A stretch of 64,000 nt of DNA from Nitrincola tapanii (GTDB taxonomy: Bacteria; Pseudomonadota; Gammaproteobacteria; Pseudomonadales; Balneatricaceae). The position numbers and the translations under genes are program-made. The notes under the pieces are model-generated. The model was not told the origin of the DNA, ran no database searches, and was given only the letters and a program-made list of their open reading frames with translations. Below, one piece after another: positions 17,583-26,674 of this stretch. Where the stretch lies: the NCBI RefSeq assembly GCF_008368715.1, contig NZ_SMRS01000001.1:372001-436000 (forward strand), in the 5' to 3' direction. Every line of letters starts with the position of its first letter. Position 1 is the stretch's first letter.

Positions 17583-19481
17583 ATGTCGAAGCAATATACC
17601 GCAGAATCTATCGAAGTTCTCAGTGGCCTAGATCCGGTCAAGCGCCGTCCAGGTATGTATACCGAGACAGATCGTCCAAACCATTTGGCTCAGGAAGTGA
17701 TTGATAACTCTGTCGATGAAGCGCTGGCCGGGCATGCCAAGCAGATAGATGTGGTGCTGCATGAAGACGGTTCTCTGTCGGTCACCGATGATGGACGCGG
17801 TATGCCGGTGGATATCCATCCTGAAGAGGGCATCAGTGGGGTGGAGCTGATCCTAACGCGTTTGCATGCAGGGGGTAAGTTTAACAACGACAACTATACC
17901 TTCTCCGGCGGTTTACACGGTGTGGGTGTCTCGGTAGTGAATGCCTTGTCGAAGTTGCTGCAAGTCGAGATCAAGCGCGATGGCCAGGTGTATCGTATCG
18001 GCTTTGCGGATGGAGAGAAGGTTTCCGATCTGGAAGTGATTGGCAGTTGTGGCAAACGCAATACCGGAACCAGCGTGCGTTTTACACCCGATGCCAAATA
18101 TTTCGACAGTCCGCGTTTTAGTGTGTCGCGCCTGAAGCACAATCTGCGTGCCAAGGCGGTACTCTGTCCGGGGTTGCGTGTCACCTTTACGCAGCAACTG
18201 AGCGGCGGCCAGGTGGAAAAAGAGGAATGGTTCTATGAGGAGGGGCTGGAATCCTATCTAAAAGGCGCGACGCAGGTTTGGGAAACTCTCCCGGCTGAAC
18301 CTTTCTGTGGCAGCCTCACCGGTGAAGAGGATGCCGTAGATTGGGCGGTACAGTGGCTGGTGGAAGGGGGAGATCTGACGGCGGAAAGTTACGTCAACTT
18401 GATACCCACCGCGCAGGGTGGCACCCATGTGAACGGTTTACGCACGGGCTTACTGGAAGCGATGCGTGAGTTCTGTGAAATTCGCAATCTATTGCCCCGT
18501 GGCGTGAAACTGGCTCCAGATGATATCTGGGAGCGATGCTGTTACATCCTGTCTGCCAAGATGCGAGATGCTCAGTTCTCCGGACAAACTAAGGAACGTT
18601 TATCTTCACGTGGTATTGCCGCGTTCATTTCCGGTGCGGTGAAGGATGCTTTCTCGCTATGGTTGAACAGGCATGTGGAAGAGGGTGAAAAAATTGCTGA
18701 GTTGGTGATCAGCAATGCTCAGAAGCGTTTGCGTAGCAGCAAGAAGGTGGTGCGGAAAAAGGTGACGCAAGGTCCAGCCTTGCCAGGTAAGCTCGCCGAC
18801 TGTTCAGGTGCCGACACAGCATTATCTGAACTCTTTTTAGTGGAAGGAGATTCCGCGGGTGGATCGGCTAAACAGGCGCGTAGCCGTGAGTTTCAAGCCA
18901 TCATGCCGTTGCGCGGGAAGATCTTGAATACTTGGGAAGTGGATTCCACAGAAATTCTGGCCTCACAAGAGATTCACGATATTTCGGTGGCCATCGGCGT
19001 TGACCCAGGATCGGACAAACTTGAAGGTTTACGTTACGGTAAAATTTGTATTCTGGCGGATGCGGATTCCGATGGGCTGCATATTGCGACCCTCTTGTGT
19101 GCTCTGTTTATGCGTCATTTCCGCCCTCTGGTCGAGGCCGGGCATGTATATGTGGCGATGCCGCCTTTGTACCGTATCGATGTCGCCAAAGAGGTCTACT
19201 ATGCTCTCGATGATGCTGAACGTGATGGCATTATTGACCGTATTCGAGCCGAACGTAAAAACGCCAAAATTGGGGTGCAACGCTTTAAAGGATTGGGCGA
19301 GATGAATCCTCTGCAGCTGCGTGAAACGACCATGTCGCCTGATACGCGCCGTTTAGTCCAGCTCACGCTGGAAGCGAATGATGATACGCAAGAAGTGCTG
19401 GATATGCTGCTGGCGAAAAAACGTTCCGGTGATCGTAAACAGTGGTTAGAAGAGAAAGGGAATCTGGCTGAAGTGGGCTAA
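17583..19481 (+). CDS. parE: DNA topoisomerase IV subunit B
   Basis: ATPase subunit of topoisomerase IV, which with ParC unlinks replicated chromosomes. The 632 residues match the family. The GHKL ATPase domain shows EVIDNSVDEALAGHA, DDGRGMPVDIH and GGLHGVGVSVVNALS. The TOPRIM region has LVEGDSAGGSAKQ and LADADSDGLHIATLL, with PLRGKILN between them. No unusual substitution was noticed. parC lies about 9 kb downstream on the same strand, with an Mrp operon between. Confidence 0.98.
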   Translation: MSKQYTAESIEVLSGLDPVKRRPGMYTETDRPNHLAQEVIDNSVDEALAGHAKQIDVVLHEDGSLSVTDDGRGMPVDIHPEEGISGVELILTRLHAGGKFNNDNYTFSGGLHGVGVSVVNALSKLLQVEIKRDGQVYRIGFADGEKVSDLEVIGSCGKRNTGTSVRFTPDAKYFDSPRFSVSRLKHNLRAKAVLCPGLRVTFTQQLSGGQVEKEEWFYEEGLESYLKGATQVWETLPAEPFCGSLTGEEDAVDWAVQWLVEGGDLTAESYVNLIPTAQGGTHVNGLRTGLLEAMREFCEIRNLLPRGVKLAPDDIWERCCYILSAKMRDAQFSGQTKERLSSRGIAAFISGAVKDAFSLWLNRHVEEGEKIAELVISNAQKRLRSSKKVVRKKVTQGPALPGKLADCSGADTALSELFLVEGDSAGGSAKQARSREFQAIMPLRGKILNTWEVDSTEILASQEIHDISVAIGVDPGSDKLEGLRYGKICILADADSDGLHIATLLCALFMRHFRPLVEAGHVYVAMPPLYRIDVAKEVYYALDDAERDGIIDRIRAERKNAKIGVQRFKGLGEMNPLQLRETTMSPDTRRLVQLTLEANDDTQEVLDMLLAKKRSGDRKQWLEEKGNLAEVG

Positions 19482-19643
19482 TATTCAGCTTAGGCTCAGG
19501 CCCAAGGGCTTTTAATAAGGCTTCTAACGACCTAAGGCTTTGCAACGGGCTAAGGTCATTTGATGGCTTAAGGTTTATTCATTGCGAGCCACGCTTGAGA
19601 TTCATCAGGCGATTTGTAATCGAGATGAAGTGAGGAGCTCACC

Positions 19644-20126
19644 ATGCCCCGTTGGTTCAGTATTGTCTTGTTTAGTGTGTTTCTCCTTGGTCTGCAGGGT
19701 TGTTCAAGCTTGCAAGGGGTCGCGGAAAAGCCACAGGTCAATATCACCTCGTTTAGCCTGGCGCCTGGCAGTTCAGGTTTGGCACCGAGCTTTCAAATCG
19801 GGGTGCAGGTGGTCAATCCCAATCGTGTGGCTTTGCCACTCAAAGGCATGACTTATGCCGTGGAGATAGAGGGGTATCGGATCCTCAGTGGTGCGACACC
19901 GGATCTGCCACGTGTGCCGGCCTATGGCAGTGCCGACTTTGTGATTCAGGCTAGCCCCGATCTCCTAGGCAGTGCCCGCTTACTCAGTGATCTCTTTTCA
20001 ACGCAACGTGACAGCTTTCAATATCTATTTAAAGCGCGTTTAGATGCCGGCTCCTTGCTGCCGATGATTCATGTCGAAGAGGTGGGGCGCTTCCAGTGGA
20101 ATGCGGCACGTCCACTCTTGCCTTGA
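19644..20126 (+). CDS. LEA14-like lipoprotein
   Basis: A 160-residue exported protein with a lipobox ending at C20 (LGLQGC), so a lipoprotein. The rest is one domain of the water-stress/LEA14 type: an Asn-Pro pair in VNPNRVALPLKGMTYAVEI and a beta-sandwich pattern through RVPAYGSADFVIQ. Such proteins have a type III fibronectin-like fold and are poorly characterised in bacteria. AGGAG lies eight bases before the ATG. The 160 bases between it and parE contain only weak imperfect repeats and no gene I can support. It ends 27 bases from the convergent Mrp operon. Confidence 0.85.
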   Translation: MPRWFSIVLFSVFLLGLQGCSSLQGVAEKPQVNITSFSLAPGSSGLAPSFQIGVQVVNPNRVALPLKGMTYAVEIEGYRILSGATPDLPRVPAYGSADFVIQASPDLLGSARLLSDLFSTQRDSFQYLFKARLDAGSLLPMIHVEEVGRFQWNAARPLLP

Positions 20127-20153
20127 GTGTCCTGCTTTCAAAGCGCCAGATCC

Positions 20154-21911
20154 CTAAAGGGCTAGGCCTAAGCCCAGGAATAACAGTAACCAGATCAAAC
20201 TAAAGAGTGCCACGGCTTGTGTGCGTCCCCAACGCTCCCAAAGCCGAGGCCCGGTGTTAAATGCCGCTCTGCCAGAATCGTCTGAGTCTGGAAGGGCGCG
20301 CACGTTTGCTGCCGGATCAGCCGTGAGCCTTTCCGGTGTTTTTCCAAGTGGCTTATTCTGCTCTGTATCAGGTTTTGCATTCAGCTTTTCACCCAATTTT
20401 TCAACCATTTTTTCACCTAAGACCCATAGATCGCCGGCAGGTAGGCTGGGCAGATTGCGGCGTAACAAGGGATAAGCCAGTAAGAGTGAAAAGAGGGGCA
20501 ACCAGATCAGGCTCAAGTAGGCACTCGGGGTATTGAGTAAACCTGGCAGGGCGAGGTCGATACTCAGATAAGTGGGTAATAAGAGAGCCACCAGCATCAA
20601 ACCTAACCAAGCCAGACCCAAGCTGGGATGTTGGGTAACGCTAGAGGCCTCTTTGGCATGGCGTTGGAGTTGCCATAAGAATCGACTCATCAACAAGCTG
20701 GTGGCGACGGCTGAAAAACTCACTAGGGTGATAAACAGGCTGGGCAGCGGAAAGAGGCCTAAACCCTCTTTAAGACCCAGTTTTGCGGCAATCCCACCGC
20801 CCACTAAACCGATCAATGCCAGGGGGGGCAGCATCAAACTGATGGCCAAGAGCACGCGGGTGAATAGGCTGCCGATGGGATTAAAGTTGACCGACAAAAA
20901 TAGGGCGCCTTTTACCAGGCCGTGGTGCAAAGCATAAAATGCGATCAGTGGGATTAATGTTTCACTGGCTTCAGGCACATAAAAAATCGCGGCAATCGCC
21001 AGGAGCATGACACCCATCTGGCTAATGCTGGAGTAGGCAAGGATCGCTTTCGGTGCGCTTTGTAGAGAGCCGATGAGCCCGGCACCAAAAATCGCCAGCG
21101 CCGCCAAGACTAAGAGTAAATGTCCCCAAGGAATAGAGGTCATCAGTCCCAGGGGTAAGAGGTTGAGCCAGGCAAATAAACCGGCTTTGATCATCGCACC
21201 ACTGAGCACCGCGCTGGCCGGTGTCGGGGCCACAGGATGCGCAAGAGGTAACCATAGATGCATACCGGCCAAACCGGCTTTGACACCAAAACCCAGTAAC
21301 CAGCAGAACAAAATGAGATTTTGATGAGGGGATTCTACGAGGAGAGCCCCTAGTTCTTCTAAGCGCGGCACCTGTCCCGACAGTTCTTGGCTGGCTAACC
21401 AGAAGCCGGTGAGAATCAGCATCTCCCCTAGAATCGCCATCTTCAGATAGGCGCGCCCGGCACGATAGGCTTGTACAGATTGAGAGTGAATCACCAGCCC
21501 ATAAGCAGCAAACGTCATCAAAGCAAAAAAGGTGTAAAAGCTCACCAGATCCGCGCTGATTAATAGCCCAAGGTTGCCGGTGAGGGTTAATAACCAGAGA
21601 CGCCAGAAGCGTTGAGTATGCCGAGTAGGCGTCTCATCACCTTTAAAATAACCCCAAGCGTAGAGTGCACTGAAGATCCACAGCAATGCGGTGAAAAGTA
21701 GAAAGGTTTGATTTAAAGGCGTGGTGTGCCAAAGGCTACCCAACAAAAGTTGCGGTAGATCTAATTGCAGCGGCGAGCCCAGGCTGTAAATCAGAGCAGG
21801 CAGAGGGGCCAGTAGCGCGCAAAAGACAGGTAGGCGTTTGGAATCACTTAGACACAGCAGGATAAAGCCGGTCAGGGGTAACAGAGGTATCCAGAGCAAC
21901 CCCCAAGTCAT
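20154..21911 (-). CDS. Mrp-complex antiporter-like subunit, third copy (D3)
   Basis: Multi-helix membrane protein of the NuoL/NuoN/MrpD family and last gene of the Mrp-like operon. Of 585 residues, about 480 are the antiporter core. Conserved lysines are present (K211 in GFGVKAGLAGMH; MIKAGLFAW). The glutamate that the two sister subunits have in the fifth helix (E136, E137) is Ala130 here (FYTFFALMTFAAYGL, codon GCT at 21524-21522). The last 100 residues form a charged, Lys/Glu-rich linker followed by one further membrane helix near the end, absent from the sisters. Its ATG overlaps the stop of the preceding gene (ATGA). It may be a structural or modified channel subunit. Confidence 0.88.
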   Translation of the reverse strand: MTWGLLWIPLLPLTGFILLCLSDSKRLPVFCALLAPLPALIYSLGSPLQLDLPQLLLGSLWHTTPLNQTFLLFTALLWIFSALYAWGYFKGDETPTRHTQRFWRLWLLTLTGNLGLLISADLVSFYTFFALMTFAAYGLVIHSQSVQAYRAGRAYLKMAILGEMLILTGFWLASQELSGQVPRLEELGALLVESPHQNLILFCWLLGFGVKAGLAGMHLWLPLAHPVAPTPASAVLSGAMIKAGLFAWLNLLPLGLMTSIPWGHLLLVLAALAIFGAGLIGSLQSAPKAILAYSSISQMGVMLLAIAAIFYVPEASETLIPLIAFYALHHGLVKGALFLSVNFNPIGSLFTRVLLAISLMLPPLALIGLVGGGIAAKLGLKEGLGLFPLPSLFITLVSFSAVATSLLMSRFLWQLQRHAKEASSVTQHPSLGLAWLGLMLVALLLPTYLSIDLALPGLLNTPSAYLSLIWLPLFSLLLAYPLLRRNLPSLPAGDLWVLGEKMVEKLGEKLNAKPDTEQNKPLGKTPERLTADPAANVRALPDSDDSGRAAFNTGPRLWERWGRTQAVALFSLIWLLLFLGLGLAL

Positions 21912-23404
21912 GGTAGATACTCCCGTATCACGATCAACTCAGCCCAGCTCAAAGGACTCCAGCTGGCGGCGGCAAACAACCCTGCGGCTAAGCTGAGGGT
22001 TGCTGTCACGAGAGTGGGGAGCAGTAACCAGGGTGAGCTGTCGCGCCATAGCCGCTTAGATTCAGATGCCTGCTGCGGCCAAGCGGCGGGTGGATCAGAG
22101 AACCAGATGCGTTTTAACACCGGCAAAAAATAAGCTGCATTGAGTAGGCTGCTGGCGATCAATACGCCGAGCACCCAGGGCATGCCGGCCTGCAAGGCGC
22201 CTAGGCCGAGATACCATTTGCTGATAAATCCGGCAATCGGAGGTAAGCCAATCATGCCCAGCGCACCGAGGGTAAAGGCTGCACTGGTCAAAGGCATGCG
22301 TTGTCCTACACCATTTAACTCATGGATTTTATGAATGCCCAGTGTTTCCGCGTAATTACCGGCACAGAAAAACAGTGTGACTTTCATTAAACCCTGATGC
22401 AGTAGATGGACTAAGCCGCCGAGTGTACCCAGTGGGCCAAAAAGGCTGATGCCGAGCAGAATGTAAGACACCTGACTGACCGTGGAAAAGGCCAAACGCT
22501 TTTTAATATCGATCTGTTGCAGGGCTCGCCAGGAGCCATACAGAATGGTAAATGCGGCAATCAGTGTCAGGGGTAAGAGGAGCCCCTGTTGTGCGCTCAG
22601 TTCGATACCATAGACATCATACACCAGGCGAATAATACCAAAAGCGCCTGCCTTCACTACCGCGACAGCATGCAGCAAGGCACTGACCGGTGCTGGGGCA
22701 ACCATCGCAGTCGGCAACCAGGCATGCAAAGGGAAAATGGCGGCTTTCACGCCTAAGCCAACCAGTAACAGGAAAAAGATGCCACTCATCCGTCCTGGGT
22801 GTGCGTGAAAGGCTTCGGCCAGGGCGGCCGTGTCACCAAAATTCAGCTCACCTACTTCGGCATAGAGTAAAGCGACACCGAGTAACAGCAATACACCGCC
22901 TGCCAGGGTATAGATCAGGTAAGTGCGTCCTGCGCGAAGTGATTCGGGGGTGCCACGATGTACGACGAGAGGATAGGTCGAAAGTGTCAGCAGCTCATAA
23001 AAAATCAGGAAGGTGAGGAGATTACCTGCCAGTGCGATGCCCATGGTGCTGGCCACACAGAGGCTAAAGAATCCAAAAAAACGACTGCGATTCGGCGCGT
23101 TTTCCAAATAGCCTATGGCATAAAGCGTCGTGAAGAGCCAAAGCAAGGAGGAGAGCCCGGCAAACAACATGGCTAGTGCATCCGCTCTTAAGACCAGCGA
23201 TAAACCGGGTAAGATCTCCCAGCTAAATTCCGGGTAATCCTGTTGCAGTACTGCTTGGATGAGAAAAATGACTAACACCAGCTTCAAGCAGGCCGCCGCA
23301 ATATTAATCAGACTGCGTAAGCGGTGACGGGCTTCCGGTAATAAAAAGATCACCATCGCCGCCGTGAAGGAGGTCATCAGAACTGCAAGCGGCAGCAGAT
23401 TCAT
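21908..23404 (-). CDS. mnhD: Mrp-complex antiporter subunit D, second copy (D2)
   Basis: A 498-residue, about 14-helix NuoL/MrpD-family subunit. Key polar residues are retained: E137 in FLIFYELLTLSTY, lysine in GLGVKAAIFPLHAWLP, lysine in AVVKAGAFGIIRL and lysine in GFISKWYLGLGAL. These line the proposed proton path of Mrp antiporters and complex I. Start and stop each overlap a neighbour by four bases (ATGA), so the subunits are translationally coupled. It resembles canonical MrpD closely. Confidence 0.92.
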   Translation of the reverse strand: MNLLPLAVLMTSFTAAMVIFLLPEARHRLRSLINIAAACLKLVLVIFLIQAVLQQDYPEFSWEILPGLSLVLRADALAMLFAGLSSLLWLFTTLYAIGYLENAPNRSRFFGFFSLCVASTMGIALAGNLLTFLIFYELLTLSTYPLVVHRGTPESLRAGRTYLIYTLAGGVLLLLGVALLYAEVGELNFGDTAALAEAFHAHPGRMSGIFFLLLVGLGVKAAIFPLHAWLPTAMVAPAPVSALLHAVAVVKAGAFGIIRLVYDVYGIELSAQQGLLLPLTLIAAFTILYGSWRALQQIDIKKRLAFSTVSQVSYILLGISLFGPLGTLGGLVHLLHQGLMKVTLFFCAGNYAETLGIHKIHELNGVGQRMPLTSAAFTLGALGMIGLPPIAGFISKWYLGLGALQAGMPWVLGVLIASSLLNAAYFLPVLKRIWFSDPPAAWPQQASESKRLWRDSSPWLLLPTLVTATLSLAAGLFAAASWSPLSWAELIVIREYLP

Positions 23405-24861
23405 CCTAAAGCCTCCGTAAAGGGACCGGGTAACGCGAACCAGGCTAAAGGCCAGGGCGCAAAAAAGCCCAAAAGAATACTGAGTGCCGCCAAGGTTAAA
23501 GCGCAGAGCTCCAGCATCAGGCTAGGTTGACCAAATTGCACGCTGTCCTGGGTTTCTAAATAGGTGTGACTGAAGACGCGGAATAGATAGGCCGCAGACA
23601 ATAAACTGCCGAGAAGAATCACCAGTATCCACCACCATTGTCCAGAAATGAGAGCGCTTTGCAGCATTAACCATTTGGCACTAAAACCACCGCTTGGAGG
23701 CAAGCCCATCAAACTGACCGCGGCTAATCCAAAAGCAAAAATGTTCATGGGGCGATAACGACTTAAACCGGCTAAGGCGCTCAGCTCACTGCGTCCGGCA
23801 CAAAGAATCAGATTACCTGCCGCCAGAAACATTCCCGCTTTGGCCAGCGCGTGTGATAAGAGCATTAACCAGCCACCCTGGCTGGCTAGGTGACTGGCTT
23901 CGCTCGAACTACTGCTCAGCAAAGGAAAAATCAGCAAGAGATAACCCAGTTGGGCAACCGTGGAGTAGGCCACGACCTGTTTTAATTTCACCTGCTGTAA
24001 AGCCATCCAGCCCCCCCAGAAGAGTGCTCCGGCACCGAGCAGACCGAGCAGTTGTGCCACCTCTAGGCTGCGTTCTGGCATCTCCAATTCGACCCACAGA
24101 CGTAAAGCGATATAAAACGAAGCCTTGATCACCAAGGCGGAGAGTAGTGCGCTTACCGGTGTGAGGGCACCGGCATGAGCCGGAGGTAACCAGGTGTGTA
24201 ATGGAAAAAAAGCGGTTTTTAAGGCCAAGCCCGCCAGGATCAAGGCTAGGGCCAAAGCACTGAGCGGCCCCCAGTGAAACACCTCGGCCAGCAACTCTAG
24301 ATCGAGAGTGCCGTGCGCGCCATAGAGCAGGCTGACCCCGAGTAGATACCCTAAAGAGCCTAGCAGAGCGGCAAAGAGATAACGTAAAGCGGCTTTGACC
24401 CGACTTGCTTCGCCGCCTAGAGCGACTAATCCCACGGCGGCGAGGCTTAACAACTCTAAACCGACATAGAGATTAAACAGATCCCCTGCGAGCCAGATCC
24501 CATTCAGAGCGGCCCAGAGGAACCAAAAGAGTGGCCAAAAACCCGGTTGTTGGCTGGGACGAAGATAGCTTAGAGCATAGAGGCCGCAGAGGGAGGCAAT
24601 TAGGCTCGTCATCATCAAAAAAGCGGCGGCTAAGCCATCCAGACGCAGGACAATCCCAAGGGGAGCACCCCAGCTGCCGAGAGAGTAAAACAAAGGCTCA
24701 TCACTGGGCATCCAGAGCAGGAGCAGTAAGCTGGCGAGGGCTTGCGATAGGATCACCAAAAGACTGCTGATTTGTGTAGCACGCAAAGGCAGAAGACCGG
24801 TTAAGCAGGCGGCGGCTAATGGAAGAATCAATAACCAAGGCAGGAGGGCAAGGCTGCTCAT
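23401..24861 (-). CDS. mnhD: Mrp-complex antiporter subunit D, first copy (D1)
   Basis: A 486-residue NuoN/MrpD-like membrane subunit with about 14 helices. Conserved proton-path residues are present: E136 in LYVGLELLSLAAVGL, lysine in ALKTAFFPLHTWLPPAH, lysine in ALVIKASFYIALRLW and lysine in GFSAKWLML. It follows mnhC with a four-base ATGA overlap and precedes D2 the same way. Whether D1 or D2 stands in for the NuoL-like part of canonical MrpA cannot be told by eye. Confidence 0.92.
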   Translation of the reverse strand: MSSLALLPWLLILPLAAACLTGLLPLRATQISSLLVILSQALASLLLLLWMPSDEPLFYSLGSWGAPLGIVLRLDGLAAAFLMMTSLIASLCGLYALSYLRPSQQPGFWPLFWFLWAALNGIWLAGDLFNLYVGLELLSLAAVGLVALGGEASRVKAALRYLFAALLGSLGYLLGVSLLYGAHGTLDLELLAEVFHWGPLSALALALILAGLALKTAFFPLHTWLPPAHAGALTPVSALLSALVIKASFYIALRLWVELEMPERSLEVAQLLGLLGAGALFWGGWMALQQVKLKQVVAYSTVAQLGYLLLIFPLLSSSSSEASHLASQGGWLMLLSHALAKAGMFLAAGNLILCAGRSELSALAGLSRYRPMNIFAFGLAAVSLMGLPPSGGFSAKWLMLQSALISGQWWWILVILLGSLLSAAYLFRVFSHTYLETQDSVQFGQPSLMLELCALTLAALSILLGFFAPWPLAWFALPGPFTEALG

Positions 24862-25160
24862 TCGTCCTCCTCGGTGAGATGGCTCTGCTGGCTCAGTTGT
24901 GTCCAGCGTCGAATCAACATGAGTGTTAGGGCTGTTGCGGCCACTGCCACAACGATGCCGGTCAGCACCAGCGCTTGTGGCACCGCATCCACCCCGCCGC
25001 GTCCAGATTGGGCCAAGCCCACTAAAATTAAGAAGGTGCCGCTCCCCAGCAGGTTAAAAGCGATTAAGCGGCGCAGAAGATCATCATGCAGAATAAAACC
25101 AAAGAGTCCGATTCCACACAAACCGGCCCCTCCGAGGGCAAAGATCAGATAGGTGTTCAT
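24858..25160 (-). CDS. mnhC: Mrp-complex subunit C
   Basis: A 100-residue, three-helix protein homologous to NuoK/MrpC. The pattern RRLIAFNLLGSGTFLILVGL and the ALVLTGIVVAVAATALTL segment are family-typical. In canonical Mrp the C subunit lies between B and D, as here. Start and stop both overlap neighbours by four bases. Confidence 0.92.
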   Translation of the reverse strand: MNTYLIFALGGAGLCGIGLFGFILHDDLLRRLIAFNLLGSGTFLILVGLAQSGRGGVDAVPQALVLTGIVVAVAATALTLMLIRRWTQLSQQSHLTEEDE

Positions 25161-26074
25161 GCCGATTCCTTACGCATCTGATGATTGAGGGTAAAGAGGC
25201 TGAATAGAATTAAACCTATGGAAAAGGTGAGCGCTAACTCGATCAGTAAGATCAGCTCTCCGGCCCAGGCGCTTGGATAGGTTAGCAGGGTTTGTCCGGC
25301 CAGCATGGAGCTGCTGGCGACCACAAGAAACAGAACAAAACCGACCAGAACGCCGATGCGCAGTAGGTGCTGTGAGACCTGCGCATCCAAAGCCAAACCA
25401 CACAGATGCATCAGGATGAACGCAGCGGCAAGGACGGCACCGGCTTGAAAGGCGCCTCCAGGTTGATGAGCGCCCGCCCAGAGGAGATAAGTGGCTAATA
25501 ACAGCATGCCAGGTAACCAGAGTGCGAGGCTGGCGCGTAGGAAAGGGTTATGCAGCTGGGCGCCGCTGAGTTGTTCAAGAGGGTGCTGGCGTTCATGTAA
25601 GCCTTGCCCCGCGAACAGCGCTAACAGGAGCACCCCTATTTCCAAGAGTGTATCGTAGGCACGAAAGTTCAAGAGCACCGCTGTGATGGGATGGCTGACA
25701 CCGGAGGCATCAAGTTGTGCCGTTAAGGTTTGATCGAGCGCAATCGGCATGGCGGGCGCTTGCAGCAAGGCCCAACTCAGCGCCAGTGTCAGGCTCAGGC
25801 CGGAAAACACTGCCCAGAATATACGTGTGCGATGAACGCAAAGTAAAGCATGTTGCGGCTGTTGCTTCAGGGTATCGAGCAGCAGCACGCCCGTAATGCC
25901 GGTTCCTAAAGCTGCTTCGGCTAAGGCAATGTCCGGTGCATCCAGACGGATCCAGACCAGTGTCAGCAGTAAGCCTAATAAAATAAAAAAGACCAAGGCC
26001 CGAAAAGCGTTGGGGGTCAGGAGGGTGGTCAGGGCGAGCGACCAGAGGCCGCAGACCAGCAGCAGATCAATCAT
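25157..26074 (-). CDS. Fused MrpA C-terminal (DUF4040) and MrpB subunit
   Basis: A 305-residue membrane protein that joins two modules. Residues about 1-75 are the DUF4040-type segment normally found at the C-terminal end of MrpA (LVWIRLDAPDIALAEAALG). Residues about 165-300 are an MnhB domain with GAHQPGGAFQAGAVLAAAF. The linker has two helices. The ATG chosen overlaps the mnhG stop region by eight bases; a longer frame starting at 26143 would lie largely within mnhG. Canonical operons encode the DUF4040 part in an 800-residue MrpA, so this gene is a rearranged form. Confidence 0.88.
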   Translation of the reverse strand: MIDLLLVCGLWSLALTTLLTPNAFRALVFFILLGLLLTLVWIRLDAPDIALAEAALGTGITGVLLLDTLKQQPQHALLCVHRTRIFWAVFSGLSLTLALSWALLQAPAMPIALDQTLTAQLDASGVSHPITAVLLNFRAYDTLLEIGVLLLALFAGQGLHERQHPLEQLSGAQLHNPFLRASLALWLPGMLLLATYLLWAGAHQPGGAFQAGAVLAAAFILMHLCGLALDAQVSQHLLRIGVLVGFVLFLVVASSSMLAGQTLLTYPSAWAGELILLIELALTFSIGLILFSLFTLNHQMRKESA

Positions 26075-26402
26075 CCGACGGTTCCTGTGGCAAGGGCTTC
26101 TCTGCCGGGTGATAACACGCATACCAAGCGACAAGATGACCACTCAAGGTGCTGGCAAACATGACGAGCAGCCAGATCAGCAAGAGCTTGAGCGCCACGC
26201 CAAGGGAGTTTGTGCCGAGGATTAAACCTAGCACGATCAACCCGAGTCCCAGGTTATCGGCTTTGGTCAGCGCATGCACACGACTACAGGTATCCGGAAA
26301 GCGTAAAAGGCCGATGGAGCCGACCACAAATAAAACTCCTCCCGAGATGAGTAGAAGACCTTGTAGACTGGTCAGAAGTAGTGTCGGCAGGAAACTTTCC
26401 AT
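26067..26402 (-). CDS. mnhG: Mrp-complex subunit G
   Basis: A 111-residue, three-helix MnhG/PhaG family protein. The segment LLISGGVLFVVGSIGLLRFP followed by DTCSRVHALTKADNLGLGLI is the family signature. Two bases separate it from mnhF. The C-terminus has a basic and Pro-rich tail. In the complex the G subunit helps link the E/F side to the antiporter core. Confidence 0.93.
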   Translation of the reverse strand: MESFLPTLLLTSLQGLLLISGGVLFVVGSIGLLRFPDTCSRVHALTKADNLGLGLIVLGLILGTNSLGVALKLLLIWLLVMFASTLSGHLVAWYACYHPAEKPLPQEPSDD

Positions 26403-26404
26403 GA

Positions 26405-26668
26405 TCAGGAACTCCGACTTTTATGACGGCCAGCGACCAAGGCAACGGCCAGCATCATCGCCAGCATCGCCAGAACCAGTGCGGTGTCGCGTGCGGCCGG
26501 CTGCAATTGCCATTCCGCCAGAATCAATAAAACAGCCACACCGGTGGTGCCTAGGAGTTGTGCACCTAAGAGACGATCTGCCAAGCGTGGGCCGCGCCAG
26601 ATGCGGATCAAGCCCAGTAATAATGAGCCGAGCAAAAGCACAAGCGTGACGCTATAGACCCATATCAT
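26405..26668 (-). CDS. mnhF: Mrp-complex subunit F
   Basis: An 87-residue, three-helix MnhF/PhaF family protein. The stretch IRIWRGPRLADRLLGAQLLG matches the conserved RGPxxxDRxxA motif of the family. It lies six bases after mnhE and two before mnhG. Confidence 0.92.
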   Translation of the reverse strand: MIWVYSVTLVLLLGSLLLGLIRIWRGPRLADRLLGAQLLGTTGVAVLLILAEWQLQPAARDTALVLAMLAMMLAVALVAGRHKSRSS

Positions 26669-26674
26669 CGGGAT

